Below, piece after piece: positions 10,371 to 21,618 of a stretch of DNA of 64,000 bases. Each line of letters begins with the position of its first letter. The stretch's first letter is position 1. The position numbers and the translations under genes are program-made. Where the stretch lies: positions 42,631,095-42,695,094 of the forward strand of contig NC_084464.1 of assembly GCF_027409185.1 (NCBI RefSeq). Reading direction: 5' to 3'. The notes beneath the pieces were generated by a model. The model was not told where the DNA came from and made no database searches. It saw only the letters and a program-made list of their open reading frames with translations. The stretch is from Cynocephalus volans. Lineage: Eukaryota > Chordata > Mammalia > Dermoptera > Cynocephalidae.

Positions 10371-10690
10371 AGAAACTATCTTGGATATTGGATAGACTTT
10401 GATATTTAACAGACATTTTCTTGAAAATGAATGTTAGCCTACAATTTAAGGAATTCAACTGACAGAATTTGTTACCAATGTTAAAATTAAGCTCTCAAGA
10501 AAAAAAATTAGAATTATGGAAAACTTGTATCCACAATCTTAAGCCTCATAACTTCCAAATACTTACAAACTTTTCTGGTGGGATCTGTGATAATACTAAC
10601 AAATGTAAACTTTTGATAATGTGTTATGAAGTGTGTCAGCACTGGAAGATAAGATACTCAATGAACCAATGCATTACTTTTTTACTGTAT
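10371..10690. other. AT-rich sequence, nothing recognised
   Basis: No named repeat or gene. Confidence 0.4.
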
Positions 10691-10945
10691 ATATTTAAGG
10701 TGTACAACTTGATGATTTGATAAATGTATACATTGTGAAACCAAGATCTCAAAGACATATCTGCACTCCCATGTTCATTGCAGCATTTTTCACAATAGCC
10801 AAGGTATGGAAACAACCTAAATATCCATCATCAGATGAATGGATAAAGAAAAAAATGGAATGTTATTCAGCCTTAAACACACAAAAAAGAAATCCTGCCA
10901 TTTGGAACAACATGAGTGGACCTGCAGGACCAATGTATTAGTTTT
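10691..10945 (+). mobile_element. L1 3'-end fragment, old
   Basis: ACTCCCATGTTCATTGCAGCATTTTTCACAATAGCCAAGG and ATGGAATGTTATTCAGCC are the C-terminal ORF2 region of an older L1. It is 5'-truncated and stops at CATGAGTGGACCTGCAGGAC. Confidence 0.85.
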
Positions 10946-10948
10946 GGG

Positions 10949-13260
10949 TTTTTTTTTTTTTTTTTTTTCAGGCTCTTGGCCCCTGCAAGAGGTCTTGTTT
11001 TCTTATTTATTTTTTCATTCACAAAGATTATGAAGGGGGCCTTAACTGTTTGCTTAGGAGCCTGCACTGCTCTGGCCGTCCCCTCGGCCCGGCTTTGTAC
11101 CGGGTCTCAGCCGGGCTAATGGGGCTGCTCCCTACTTCCCTGGGTTTTGGGCAAGCTGGTTGGGACCCTGGCGGGTGTGGGAGTGAGGCAGACAATCTCA
11201 GCCCACCCTGTCTGGCAGTTTCTTTAGGTTGATGGAAAGACAGACCAGTCTCCTCCGAGGGGGAGGGGCGTCTGTCGCATCCAAACATGGCCCGCACACC
11301 CAGCCCCACCGAGACGGCGAACCCGCAGGGCAGCACCCGGGGCTGGAGGTGCACATGGACCTGCCTCTGGGGAGCGGCTGGAGGAGCCCGCCCGCGGGCC
11401 GCGGGCCACCACTGCTCACTGAACAGAGCTATAAATAAATGTCCAGGAAGAAACCCAGGTCGGCGAGGCTTCTCTGACAGTCCTGGCAAAGGAAGATGGA
11501 GAGGCAGGGAGGTGCCCGCTGCTGGCCAGGCAGCCCCCTGAGGCGCCTCCACCACCCGGCGTCCACTTGGCAGAACTGCTCCGCGGGGCTGGTGTGCAGC
11601 CTGAGAATTAGCCCTACAGCCTCCAAACAGGTTAAGCCGTTCTCGGAGGGTGCTGGGGCTCCGGAAGCTGGGACTGCGCGCAAGGCAGGGAGGGCGGCAC
11701 AGCCCCGGGCTCCGAGCGGCTGGCCCAGTCGTCGGCGCCCTCCTGACCGCGGCTGGACGCGGTGCTGCTGCCTTCCTGGGCCCCAGCCTGCCTTCTAGGC
11801 CAGCGGGCTGGCCTGGGGGGTGGCCCCGTTTGCGGAGGCGCTCTGGGTAGTTGGGACCTGGGGTGTCTGCGTGGGAGCTGTAACTCGGAGGGGAGGGCAC
11901 CAGCGGCCTGCTGCTCTCCCGCTGCTCCTGGCGTGGGGCGAAGCAGTGGCGCCAGCCAGGAACGACGCCCTGCAGCCGCCCGGGAAGGTTTCTGCTTGCC
12001 GTCCTCTGCTGCTCACCCCTGAGGGGCTGCTGCAGACACAGCCGCCCTGAGGCCATTCTCGGCAGAGGGGCTCGTGCCAAGCGCTGGCGTGCTAACTCAG
12101 CTCCCTCCTCCCCAGGAGGATAGAGAGCAAAGGCATCCCGGCAGGGGTGAACAGGTGTGGCCAGCCCTTGCCGAGAGGCTGGAGCGCTGGCCCTGGTCCT
12201 GCTCCAGCTGCCGGCTTGGCTCAGTTTGCGCAGCACCGCGTAATTCCAAACCTGCGGACGGGTGAGAGGCCTCTCTGCTGCCCCTTTGTCTTTAGTCCTT
12301 TGTGCTGACGGGCTTGACAGATGGGAGGGGACAGAGGAATGTGATGGGGCTGGTGCAGCCACTGCAAGGGACAATCTCAGTGGAAGCTCGATGGAGGAGT
12401 CCCCAACCTCCGGAGCTTGGGCCTTCAGCCAGATTCTAGGGGGCCCCCAATAGATGGGAGAGCTGCCCCCATCCTGAGGACAACAGAGCCCTGAAGTCAT
12501 CAAAGCAGTTTTCTCCCTCAGGTCTGTTCTCAGCCTCAGAGGGAAGGAGGTGCCCCGAGTTGAAGATGGGGCTCCTCCCACCCCCAGATCTTATCTGCCT
12601 CTCTGACATGGGAAAAGGAGGTCTGTGGCAAGAGACCCACTGTGGGGCGTGCACAGGAGGGGCAACAGAGTCACACAGGAAAGGAAAGGAAGGGTGTAAG
12701 AAATACCCAGAAACCAATTCCTGGCCCCTGACCAGGCAGGGGCAAAGGAGGGTGGGCCGGGCTGGGGGTGCCATGGGGTAGGCAGGCACTCTCTCTGGGC
12801 AGGGTGCAGGGGCTTCTCTCTCTTCCCCCCAGTCTGTTGAGATCCAGCGAGTCTTTATGAACGACGTAAAGCTCGTGGCTGGCTGGGAAGAGTGGAGTCC
12901 TGGGTGGGCAGCCCCCACTCCCTGTGCCCTTTTCTTTGCAAGCAAGAGGCAGAGCCAGGGCCCCTCCTCCACTCCAAGCAGCTCCTATTTCTCTCACTTG
13001 GGCCTCACCCCGCCATGAAATGTCAGAAGGTCAGCTCAGTTTCCCTGGTCTAGAAGCCAAATTCGCCAGCTTGGCAAGGAGGAGCACCAGGAGGGACAGA
13101 CCAGTCCTCCACCCCCAGGCCCTGCTCCACTCCCAGGAAAGTACCAGTGTCACCATACCCAAGTCTGGCTGCCTGCCCCATACAAAAACCCTGGCTTGGC
13201 TTGCCAAAATCTGCTACCCCAAGGCACTGAGCTCCTGCCTTGGCTCAACAAAATCTTGTT
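10949..13260 (-). pseudogene. Probable retrocopy of an unidentified transcript (GC-rich)
   Basis: A 20-nt poly(T) at 10950-10969 is followed by GC-rich, repeat-free DNA. On the minus strand this reads as a transcript end: AATAAATAAG about 40 nt before the A-run. A 517-codon open frame covers 11028-12581 on the minus strand; it is rich in Pro, Arg, Ser and Ala, has no recognisable domain, and several other frames are also open, as expected of high GC. I read the block as the 3' part (possibly UTR) of a processed mRNA copy. I could not identify the parent or find the upstream target duplication. Confidence 0.45.
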
Positions 13261-13424
13261 AACAAACCCAAGTCCTGCTGCCTGCCCCCAAATAAAAATA
13301 AATGACCCAAAAGTCAAATTTTTGGTGGAATAGGGAGTCAATTTTATTTAGCAATACCAGTGACCTGAGGGAGATGTTAGGCTAACCCATCTTCCCAGTA
13401 AACCTGAAGGAGACAGCCAGACTA
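13261..13424. other. Possible LTR-like or UTR sequence
   Basis: Contains TCAATTTTATTTAGCAATACC, with AAATAAAAATAAATG just before it. Read on the minus strand it has no coding sense. Not identified. Confidence 0.3.
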
Positions 13425-13437
13425 AAACTATCTCAAA

Positions 13438-13520
13438 AGGGATGGCTGATTAGCTCAGTCAGTTAGAGTGAGTTTGGATCCTCGTACCTGCCAGCAAAAG
13501 AAAAAAAAAAAGAATAAATA
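13438..13520 (+). mobile_element. CYN-type SINE, short monomer
   Basis: ATGGCTGATTAGCTCAGTCAGTTAGAGTGAGTTTGGATCC carries the tRNA A box and the end of a B box, then an A-rich tail. AAACTATCTCAAA (13425-13437) and AAACCATCTCAAA (13521-13533) are target duplications with one mismatch. Part of the head between A and B box is deleted. Confidence 0.85.
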
Positions 13521-13533
13521 AAACCATCTCAAA

Positions 13534-16200
13534 GACTCAGATTTACTGAGGGGTTTTTAAAGAGAGGATTGAGGGAATGAAACATGGGAAGTGAAAAGCA
13601 AAAGAGACAGGGACATGAGCTGTGCGTGGGCTCTGTGCAAGGATCCAGGTACAAGTTCTCACCAAGGCCCCGTCTGGTTTCTGTTCTTGTCCTTGAAGTT
13701 ATCTTAGAGTCCCATAGGATTTTGTTTCAGAGTGGAATCAGCATAACTTTATTGATGTCTTCCTTGGTTTTTCAGGATCTGAATAGTACGTGCCTGATGG
13801 CAAATTTGCAGCTCCAGGCTGACTGGAAAACAACTTTACATTTATGTAAATAATGTCATACTGCCTTGTAACCAAGGTTCAACATATCAAATAACAATGC
13901 GAAAAGAGGGAACTCAGAGAAATGCATGCTGAGAAAAAAGCTGTTTTTAAAGAAATTTTCCTACAGCCCAGGCAGTTTTGGGCCCAAACATGGCTTTGGT
14001 CCTGCTCACTCCAACACCGGGAATGACATTCCCCAAGTAGTCCAGGCCAACCTCCACCATTCCCACACCTGGGCAGCCTCTCAGTGTCATAGCATGGCCA
14101 CCCACGTGCCCTCAAGGGGTTTCCTCTTGCAGGCTGGGAAAGCAGGGTGCTCCAACCAGGAAACAAAACTGAAAGGACAAACCCAGCTTCAGAGTATGTT
14201 GATGTGTCACATGCAGAGGAGACAGAGGGCAGCTAGGTCCACAGTTCTCCACTAAAGGACAGGCTGCCCCACAAACAAGTGTGAGAAGATATGAGAAGGC
14301 CCAGAAGCAGGACAGGGCAGCTGCTTGGCTGGGCCCCTCTCAAGTTTCACTTCACTTTGGGCCCAAACCTTGAGATACCCCAGCCCCAGTCTTCATTGCA
14401 ATAGCACATGGTTCCTCTTAGACCACAGGAGAGAGTGAGAGGCGGGAAGGCAGGACAGGAAATGGCTGTCCAGAGAGAGCATATGGTTGCGCATGGTCAG
14501 GCTCAAAAAGGAATCCCAACCATGTGGCCAGTCCCCCACTCCCACAGCCAGGTGAACAGGCTCTTCCTTGCTCACCTGACCACCTGCACTGGAGGATAAT
14601 ATGCAAAAGGAGTGTGGGTCAGAGAAACACTGTCCTGCTCTAATTCCTGGAGGGTTGTGGGGAAGGGGGTGGAATGGAAGCCAGTCCCTTTGGAGACCCA
14701 CCCTGTCTGTATGGCTCTCTAACAGTTTTGGATGACCTTCGGGTTAAGGCCACACAACAGGCACACGGAAACCAGGGAAGTTGAATTCTCTTTCTAAGTT
14801 TTTAAATAAAAATTTCACCCTGGTGAGATGAGATTTTGATTTGGAACTAAGCCCAAAGGCAAGCTCTCCACTGTGTCCAGTTCCCCAGACCCTGGACATG
14901 TAGCAGGAGAGGCAGGGTGCCCATGAGACAGCACAGGACTAGACAGTCAAGTGCCCCTCTGGACAGAGCCTAGCCTTTGATCCAGGCCAGCTCTAAAGTT
15001 CTATCTAAGCCCTGCACCCCAGCTGGAGATAGGGGTGACAATAGGAAAGGCAACAAGAGCCACAGTGCCACCAAGGGGTGACAACCAGCAATCAGGGGTG
15101 GGGAAGAGGAGATGGGGAAGAATTCTGGGTATGGCAGCCCCAGAGCTGGAGAGAGCCCTGTGGTGCCAAGTGGGCCCTCTCTACACATTTGGCCATCAGG
15201 CCCTTCTAGGACCCCTCCTGCAGTCATTATTGGCTGCCCCCAGGACTGGAGCAGTGGTGGCCCTCTTCCAAATTCCAGAAGGTGTGACTTTTGAAAGGAG
15301 GCAGCTAACAGACACCTCGTGATGGCAAGATAGCTCCATCTGGTTTTGAAGCAGCCCCTCAAGGCTGGATTGGAGGAAGCGGTGCTGGCCCAAGGGAATG
15401 GTTCTCCTTGCCCTTGCCCTCTGACCCCAGCACCCAAGGTGTGCCAGCTCCATTCTCACATACATTAGTTATATCTATATATATATCTATTTTATTTCTA
15501 TGTAAATTTATTTTTATACATGTATTCATATATATTATAGATCTACATGAAAAAGAGAAAACTTGCGTGAAGAGAAACTCCTGAAGGACCCAAGTGGCCT
15601 AGAAAGCTTACTGTCCCCCCCCACCTACAAGAATTCTTTTATAAAATCTTCCAGTGTGATCTTCAGGAAACCCCCTGCCCTCCCCAGTCCCCCCCCCAGC
15701 ACTGTCATGGCTTTCTGCTGGGCTTCGGGGGCCACGTGGGCTGCGGCCAGTGGAGGCAGTGGAAGGTGGTGAAGGAGAAGGGCAGGATCCAGGGTACCTG
15801 GTAGCTGGAAGGGGATGAGGCCCAGGAGAGACTGAAGTTCGCAGTGGGGAGCAGACCGTGGCCGTCATGGGGCTGTTGCTGCTCTGCAGGCCCTCGGAGG
15901 CTCAAAGTATGGAGAACGTGGCCAGCATATCACAGAAGTTGGGAGGTGTGGCGGGTGTGCTGCTGGGAGTACACATCTGCTAGAGAGGACTTGTGTGGGG
16001 AGGGCTGCCCGCCACCCTCCCAGAGCCTTCTGGGAGGGCTCACCCAGGTCCAGCCCTTCCTTTACTCCCATTTTTCAGCATACAAGCAGCTTCAATAGGA
16101 CAAAAGCTCCCCTCTCCTCCTGAGCCAATAAAAACAAAAAATGAGGAAAAACCCTACAACTTTATCAAAACCAAGAGTGTTTCAGATATATGGGAATCCG
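13534..16200. other. Repeat-poor, moderately GC-rich tract, gene content unclear
   Basis: No recognisable domain in any frame; the longest frame is 155 codons (14970-15437, minus). The base composition resembles 10949-13260, and an AT-rich stretch at 15473-15545 looks like UTR. It may be more of the same retrocopy or of an unrelated transcript. No intron signals that form a gene were found. Confidence 0.35.
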
Positions 16201-16206
16201 GGTGCA

Positions 16207-18620
16207 CTAGTCCATTTCTGTTACTTATAACAAAACACACGGAACTGGGTGATTTATAAAGAAAACAAAATGTATTGGTTACAGTTGCTGAGGCTGACAA
16301 GTCCAAAGTCCAAGGAACACATCTGGTGGTAGCAACAATGACCTAGGGGTCTCACATTGCAAGATGGTGGAAGCAGAGAGAGAAAGAGTATCACATTGCA
16401 GAAAATGGCAGAGCAGAGAGAGCAAGAGATCAACCTTCTCATTCATTCTCCTTTTAAAATCCCCAGAACCACACCCCTGACCACCATTATTAATCCATTC
16501 ACTACAGCATAGTCCTACAATCTAATCACCTCTTCATGGCTCCACCTTTCAATTACCATAATAGGATTTCCCACCCTCTTAATAGTCACAGTGGGGACCA
16601 AGTTTCTAGTATGTAAAACTTGGGGGACACAATTCAAGCTTTTGAATTTTGGGGGGACACAATTCAACCCACTACATTCTGCCCCTGATCCCCCAAAACT
16701 CATGTCCTTTTCACATGCAAGTACGTTCATTTCATCTCCAAAGTCTTGTTTCAACTCAAAAGTCCAAAGTTCAAAGTCCCATCTGTGAAATCAAAAAGAA
16801 GTTATCTACTTCCAAAATACAATGGTGGGACAAACATACAGTACATATTCCCATCCCAAAAGGGAGAAATAGGCCAAAAGAAAGGTGTAATAGGTCCCAA
16901 ACAAGTCTGAAACCCAACAGGGCAGGTGTTAAATCTCAAAACTGGCAAATCATGTACCTTGACTTCATGTTCGATGTCCTCTGCTCACTGGTGTGGGGGT
17001 TGGGTCCTTAAGTCCTCAGGCAGCTTCACTTCTATGAATTTCCTGGTCTCAGTTGATGCTTTAGCTCTCGCAGGCTGGTATTCCACTCTGGTAGCTCCAC
17101 AAGTCTTGGGTATCCATGGAGGTCCAACTCTCACAGCTCCACTAGGCATGATGCTGACGGGGTTTCTCTGCTGCAACTCTGACCCCACGTTTCTGCTTGG
17201 CATTGCTCTAGCGAAGGCTGGTTGTGGTGACTCAGCCCCTGTGACAGATCTCTTCCTGGGCCCCCAGACTTTTCCATCCATCCTTTGAAATCGGGGTGGA
17301 GGCGCCCAAGCCTCCACAGCTCTGGCATTCAGCCAGCCTGAAGACAACACCAGTGGATGCCACCAAGACTCCCGGCTTCTATCTTGCAAAGCTGCAGGTT
17401 CAGCCACACCTGGGACCAATTTAGTCACGGCTGGAGCAGCCAAAGCAGCTGGCATGCTGGTGCTGTTAGCAGCTTCCTGAGGTGGCCCTGGGCAGTGAGC
17501 CCATGGAGGTCACCTCAGGCCTGTTCCCCAAGACCATTTTGTCTCCTCAGGCCTTTGGACCTGAAATGGAAGGGCTGACCCCAGAGGCTTCTGCAATGCC
17601 TTGTCTCTTTTTCTCTTCTCTTAATAATCCCTTTTTTTTGCACTAATCTTCTGAGCACCATTGGATTTTTCTTCTGAAAATGTCCTCTGCTTCTCCACCA
17701 CATGTCCAGGCTACAAATTTTCTAAATCTTTACACTCTGCTCGCCTTTTAAATTCTGGCTTTACATCATGCCTTTTCTGCCATAACTCAGCGTAGGCTGT
17801 GGCAAGTAGCCATGCAGCTTCCTTAATGCTCTGCTGCTTAGAAATTTCTTCCACCAAATACTCTGGTTCACAACTCCTAAGTCTCAACTTCCACAAAGTC
17901 CTAGGGCATGGACACAATGCAGCCAAGTTCCTTGCCAGTTCATAGCAAGGTTGATCTTTGCTCCAGTTTCTAATAAGTCCCTTCTCATTTATATCAGAGC
18001 CCATATTTCCATAAGCATTCTGGTCACCACCATTTAACCAATCTCTAAAACATTCCAAACTTTCCCTCATCTTTTTATCTTCTTCTGAGTCCTCCAAACT
18101 CCTCCAACATTTGCCTAACACCCAGTTGCAAAGCCACTTTCACATTTTCAAGTATTTGTTATAAGCAACATGCCACTTCTCTGGTACCAATTTTCTGTAT
18201 TAGTCCATTTTTGTGTTGCTATAACAATATCTGAAACTAGGTAATTTATAAAGAAAATAGGTTTATTTGGCTCATGATTCTGAGACAGCTGCACCTGGTG
18301 CAGGCCTCAGGCTGCTTCTACTCATGGCGGAGAGTGGCAGGTAGCAGACGGGTACAAGCAGATCACACATGGAGAAGAAGCAAGACAGAAAGAGAGATGG
18401 GAGGTGCCAGGGTCTTTTAAACAACCAGCTCTCACAGGAACTAATAAAGAGAGAACTCACTACCCCCACAGAAAGCATTCATCTTTTCATAAGGGATCCA
18501 CCCCCATGATTCAAACAGCTCCCAAACTGCCACATTGGGGATCAGATTTCCACATAAGTTTTGAGAGGACCATACATCCAAAGTCTATTACTGGGCGACC
18601 AGGCTTCTATGAAACATGGT
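16207..18620 (-). mobile_element. MaLR (ERVL-related) element with two LTRs and internal region, antisense
   Basis: LTR-like blocks at about 16207-16680 (CACTAGTCCATTTCTGTTAC..GGAACTGGGTGATTTATAAAG) and 18195-18600 (TATTAGTCCATTTTTGTGTTGC..GGTAATTTATAAAG) flank 1.5 kb. The internal text (CTCATGTCCTTTTCACATGC, CTCACAGCTCCACTAGGCATG) is the antisense of MST/THE1 internal sequence. The element is old and inactive; LTRs differ clearly from each other. Confidence 0.75.
17711..18121 (-). pseudogene. Gag-derived remnant of the MaLR element
   Basis: A 136-codon open stretch lies just inside the upstream LTR on the coding strand of the element, where MaLR internal regions keep a degenerate gag-related frame. 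No protease, polymerase or envelope frame is visible. It is described only as a fossil; no activity is inferred. Confidence 0.4.
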
Positions 18621-18654
18621 GGTTGGCTGGGACCGTAACACAAGCATGACTATA

Positions 18655-19640
18655 TGAAGGTTTTCCTGAAGATGAGGTGGCTGAATCATAAAAAAACCTT
18701 AAAGCTGGTGAGACTCAGATGCCTTTTCAAAGATCCCTGACAATGTAGAGACTTCAGCCAGTGGGGGTACAGTTTCTGTTATAGTATTTACCATTATGGA
18801 TTTATTAACCATAATGGAATTCTCAGTATATCAAGATACATGGGTGAAATATGAATATGAAGTAGACAAGGATTTTTATAGCAAATTGAGAATTAATATA
18901 GATATTACCGTTGCCATGAAGTGTCAGTGTGTTGGAGCAGATGTATTGGATTTAGCAGAAGTAATGGCTGCAGCTACAGATGGTCTAGTTTATGAACCAG
19001 CAATATTTGATCTTTCACCACAACAAAAAGAGTGGCAGAGGATGCTGCAGCTGATGTAGAGTAGGCTGCAAGAAGGGCACTCACTTCGTGATGTGATTTT
19101 TAAAACTGCATCAACAGCACTTCCACCAAGGGCAGATGATGCATCGCAATTTCCAGATGCATGCCAAATTTATGGTCATCTGTATGTCAATAAGGTAGCA
19201 GGAAATTTCCACATAACTGTGGACAAGACAATTCCACATCCCCGAGGTCATGCACATTTGGCAGTACTTGTCAATCATGATTTCAAAACCATGCTGCAGG
19301 CAGCCATGGAGTCTCTGAGATATTTATGAAATACGATCTCAGTTCTCTTATGGTGACAGTTACCGAGGAGCACATGCCATTCCGGCAGATTTTTAAGACT
19401 TTGATACCCATTGGAGGAATCTTTTCAACAATAGGCATGTTACATGGAATTGGAAAATGTATAGTCGAAATAATTTGCTGTCGTTTCAGACTTGGATCCT
19501 ATAAAACCATCAATTGTCCCCTTTAAGGATGGCCATGCAGATAATCACTTACCTCTTTTAGTAGATAATGCACATTAGCACCTCCTAGTGAAGGAGAAAA
19601 ACTTTTACCCTGAGACATAAAATCTTTTTCAATAATAAAA
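18655..19640 (+). pseudogene. ERGIC2: ERGIC2 processed pseudogene with internal deletion
   Basis: Intronless copy starting at the ATG 18672 and ending at TAG 19576-19578. ERGIC2 is a two-pass protein of the ER-Golgi intermediate compartment that helps cargo cycling. Recognisable parts are: N-terminus (LNHKKTLKLV, broken by frameshifts and a stop), the first membrane segment region (TIMEFSVYQDTW), the lumenal domain (KYEYEVDKDFYSKLRINID, FDLSPQQKEWQRMLQL followed by a stop), PHPRGHAHLAVLVNHD, then a direct jump near 19284 to HAAGSHGVS, losing roughly 70-80 codons, and the C-terminus KYDLSSLMVTVTEEHMPF..GGIFSTIGMLHGIGK with the second membrane segment. A continuing 3'UTR-like stretch with AATAAAATATTG near 19635 follows. 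Confidence 0.95.
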
Positions 19641-20504
19641 TATTGTGCAATATATTCAAAGAAAAAATATGAATGAGAAGCAGGAAACACACTTATTTAA
19701 AAAAAGGAAAGAAAAACCCAAACTGAAATCCTATGTATGTTGTGTCTGTTACAAATGTAGAAGAAACTTTGCAGCTAATCAGTGAATAAGCCCAACTGGA
19801 GTATTGCTTGGAAGATGACTCCTCCTTATATTTGCATAGCAAATGGCAGTACTGAAATCAGACCACATGGAAAAAGGCATGGATAAGTGCAAGTGTTTGC
19901 ATCCTTTTGTTTTTAAAAAACATGATGTCAGAATAAAATATATTAAAAATATGGAAAACCAACCAAACAAAAAAACACAAAAGAGTGTTTCACGCTTGGA
20001 AATGACACTCGGAGGAATATCAGAACTAAATGGTTAATTCCAACTAGAAGCTAAGGTGTCAGATTAAAGTTAAAGGACAAGGGAGCAGCCCAGGACACCA
20101 CTGCTCAGTGCCTCCCCTGGGTGAGAAAATCAGCTTGCTCCCTCCAAATGTTCCCTAGTTGTTGGTCAAGGGAGAGTGGCCAGATGGAGGGTTTTGCTCC
20201 TAATTGCATTACTTTTTAAAAAGCATGTTAGTACAAGATCCACTCAATGTACAAGGAAGGAAGGATTTTATTGTAACCCAATACGAAATATTCAATGATA
20301 GGGTTTCAGGTTGCCACTGACCTTTAAGAAACTACTATTTGTGTAGTTTCCAAAGATAAATAGCCACAATTACCTGAAAAAGTTATTTTAAAATACTGGT
20401 TTTTACACCTGCATATTTATGTGAGGCTGGGTTTTTTTGTACACACTTCAACCTAAATAACAGATTGTGTGCAGAAGCAGATATAAAAAATCCAGCAATT
20501 TTTC
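19641..20504. other. Probable further ERGIC2 3'UTR, then unidentified sequence
   Basis: No repeat junction or poly(A) marks the end of the ERGIC2 copy, so part of this may be retroposed 3'UTR. A short frame at 19843-20037 has no domain. Nothing else recognised. Confidence 0.35.
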
Positions 20505-20790
20505 ATTGATACAGACATAAAAAAGACTTGCCAAAATGTAAAATGATCCACTCTTCTCATTACATTGTTTTACTTAGGAAAATGGTTATTTTTCATAAAA
20601 ATATATTATTTCCATTACCATGTAATGGGTCATTAATAGTATTCTAAATAAATTAATATTTTTAGAAATACTGTTAGAAATTACTTAGAAAAATACTTCT
20701 AATATGGTAAAAAGTGATAGATATCCATATAAATAAAGTATCTTTGGGATCACTGCTAATTTCTGAGTGCACAGAGAAAATGAAACCAAA
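20505..20790 (+). mobile_element. hAT fossil, right part
   Basis: ACTTGCCAAAATGTAAAATGATCCACTCTTCTCATTACA..TTTTTCATAAAAATATATTATTT..ATGTAATGGG and TTCTAATATGGTAAA match the distal part of the same old hAT family as 9570-10370. Its end (from 20642) is included in the promoter duplication described next. Confidence 0.55.
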
Positions 20791-21109
20791 AAGTTACCAA
20801 AAAGAATTGGCGACTAAGCTGTAAGGGCCAGGACTCAGAGAAACAATGTGACAAAGACAGCTCCACGCAGGAGGAGCGGTGTCAGGGCTAGGTTCCAGGT
20901 CCCTGGGCGTAGCTCTCGAGGTCTGAGGCCCGAGGCTGGTGTCTGGATGATGAAGCCTAATATCAAGGATCCCCCATGAAACTGGAGTTTCACTTCACCC
21001 TCTGCCTGTACACTCATGATGTGACCCCAGTCCTCACTCCCACTGGATGTCCGGATTCTAGAAAAGCCAATCGACGTGAAAATGAATCAAAATGAAACGG
21101 GTTATAATG
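20642..21109 (+). promoter_or_regulatory. Distal duplicate of the class I promoter region
   Basis: This 468-bp unit is repeated at 21110-21570 and starts identically (TTCTAAATAAATTA). Matching blocks in order: hAT end (CTAATATGGTAAA), GGGCCAGGA, GTGAC, GGTGTCAGGGCTAGGTTCCAGGTCC, GAGGCCCGAGGCTGGTGTCTGG, an ISRE-like AGTTTCACTTCACCC (20986-21000), a CRE/X2-like CATGATGTGAC (21014-21024), CCCCAGTCCTCACTCCCA, a consensus CCAAT (21067-21071) and TTATAAT (21102-21108). The kappaB site is degraded here. Copies differ at perhaps a quarter of positions, so the duplication is old. Whether it still binds factors is unknown. Confidence 0.85.
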
Positions 21110-21618
21110 TTCTAAATAAATTAAATATTTTTAAAACAGGTTTAATTTCTAATATGGTAAATACTGACAGATATAACCCACATAAAAAATTACCCTTGGG
21201 GTCCTCACTAATTCGAAAGAGCATATAGAGATCCCGAAACCAAAACGTTTGAAAAGCGCTGACTTAGCTCCTGGGCCAGGATTCAGCGAGGCCCTGTGAC
21301 AGAGAACGATCGATAGGTGCAGAAGGACAGCGGTCAGGACAAGGTCCCAGATCCAGGGTGAGGCTCTCAGGGTCTCAGGCCCGAGGCTGGTGTCTGGCAG
21401 GGAAGCCGAGCACTGGGGATTCCCAGGTCCCCGGACTTTCACTTCTCCCTCTCACAACCTGTGTCGGGTCCTCCTGCCCGGACACTCGTGACGCGGCCCC
21501 AGTCCTCACTCCCATTGCGTGTCCGGATCCTAGAGAAGCCAGTCAGCGTCGCCGCGGTTCCCGGTTATAAAGTCCTCACGGTCCCGCCGGGACTCAGATT
21601 TTCCCCCAAACGCCGAGA
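21110..21618 (+). promoter_or_regulatory. Proximal MHC class I promoter
   Basis: The layout is that of HLA class I promoters: enhancer A kappaB GGGGATTCCCA (21415-21425); ISRE ACTTTCACTTCTCCCT (21435-21450); X2/CRE-like CGTGACGC (21487-21494); Y-box position reading CCAGT instead of CCAAT (21539-21543); TATAAA (21566-21571); then CCGGGACTCAGATTTTCCCC and the ATG at 21619. These elements normally serve NF-kB, IRF and the RFX/NLRC5 complex. The mutated CCAAT is odd, since the distal copy keeps it. Confidence 0.92.

Noticed and set aside
11028-12581. 517-codon frame as a protein gene
   Set aside because: No domain, low-complexity composition, other frames equally open in this GC-rich DNA; kept only as an observation.
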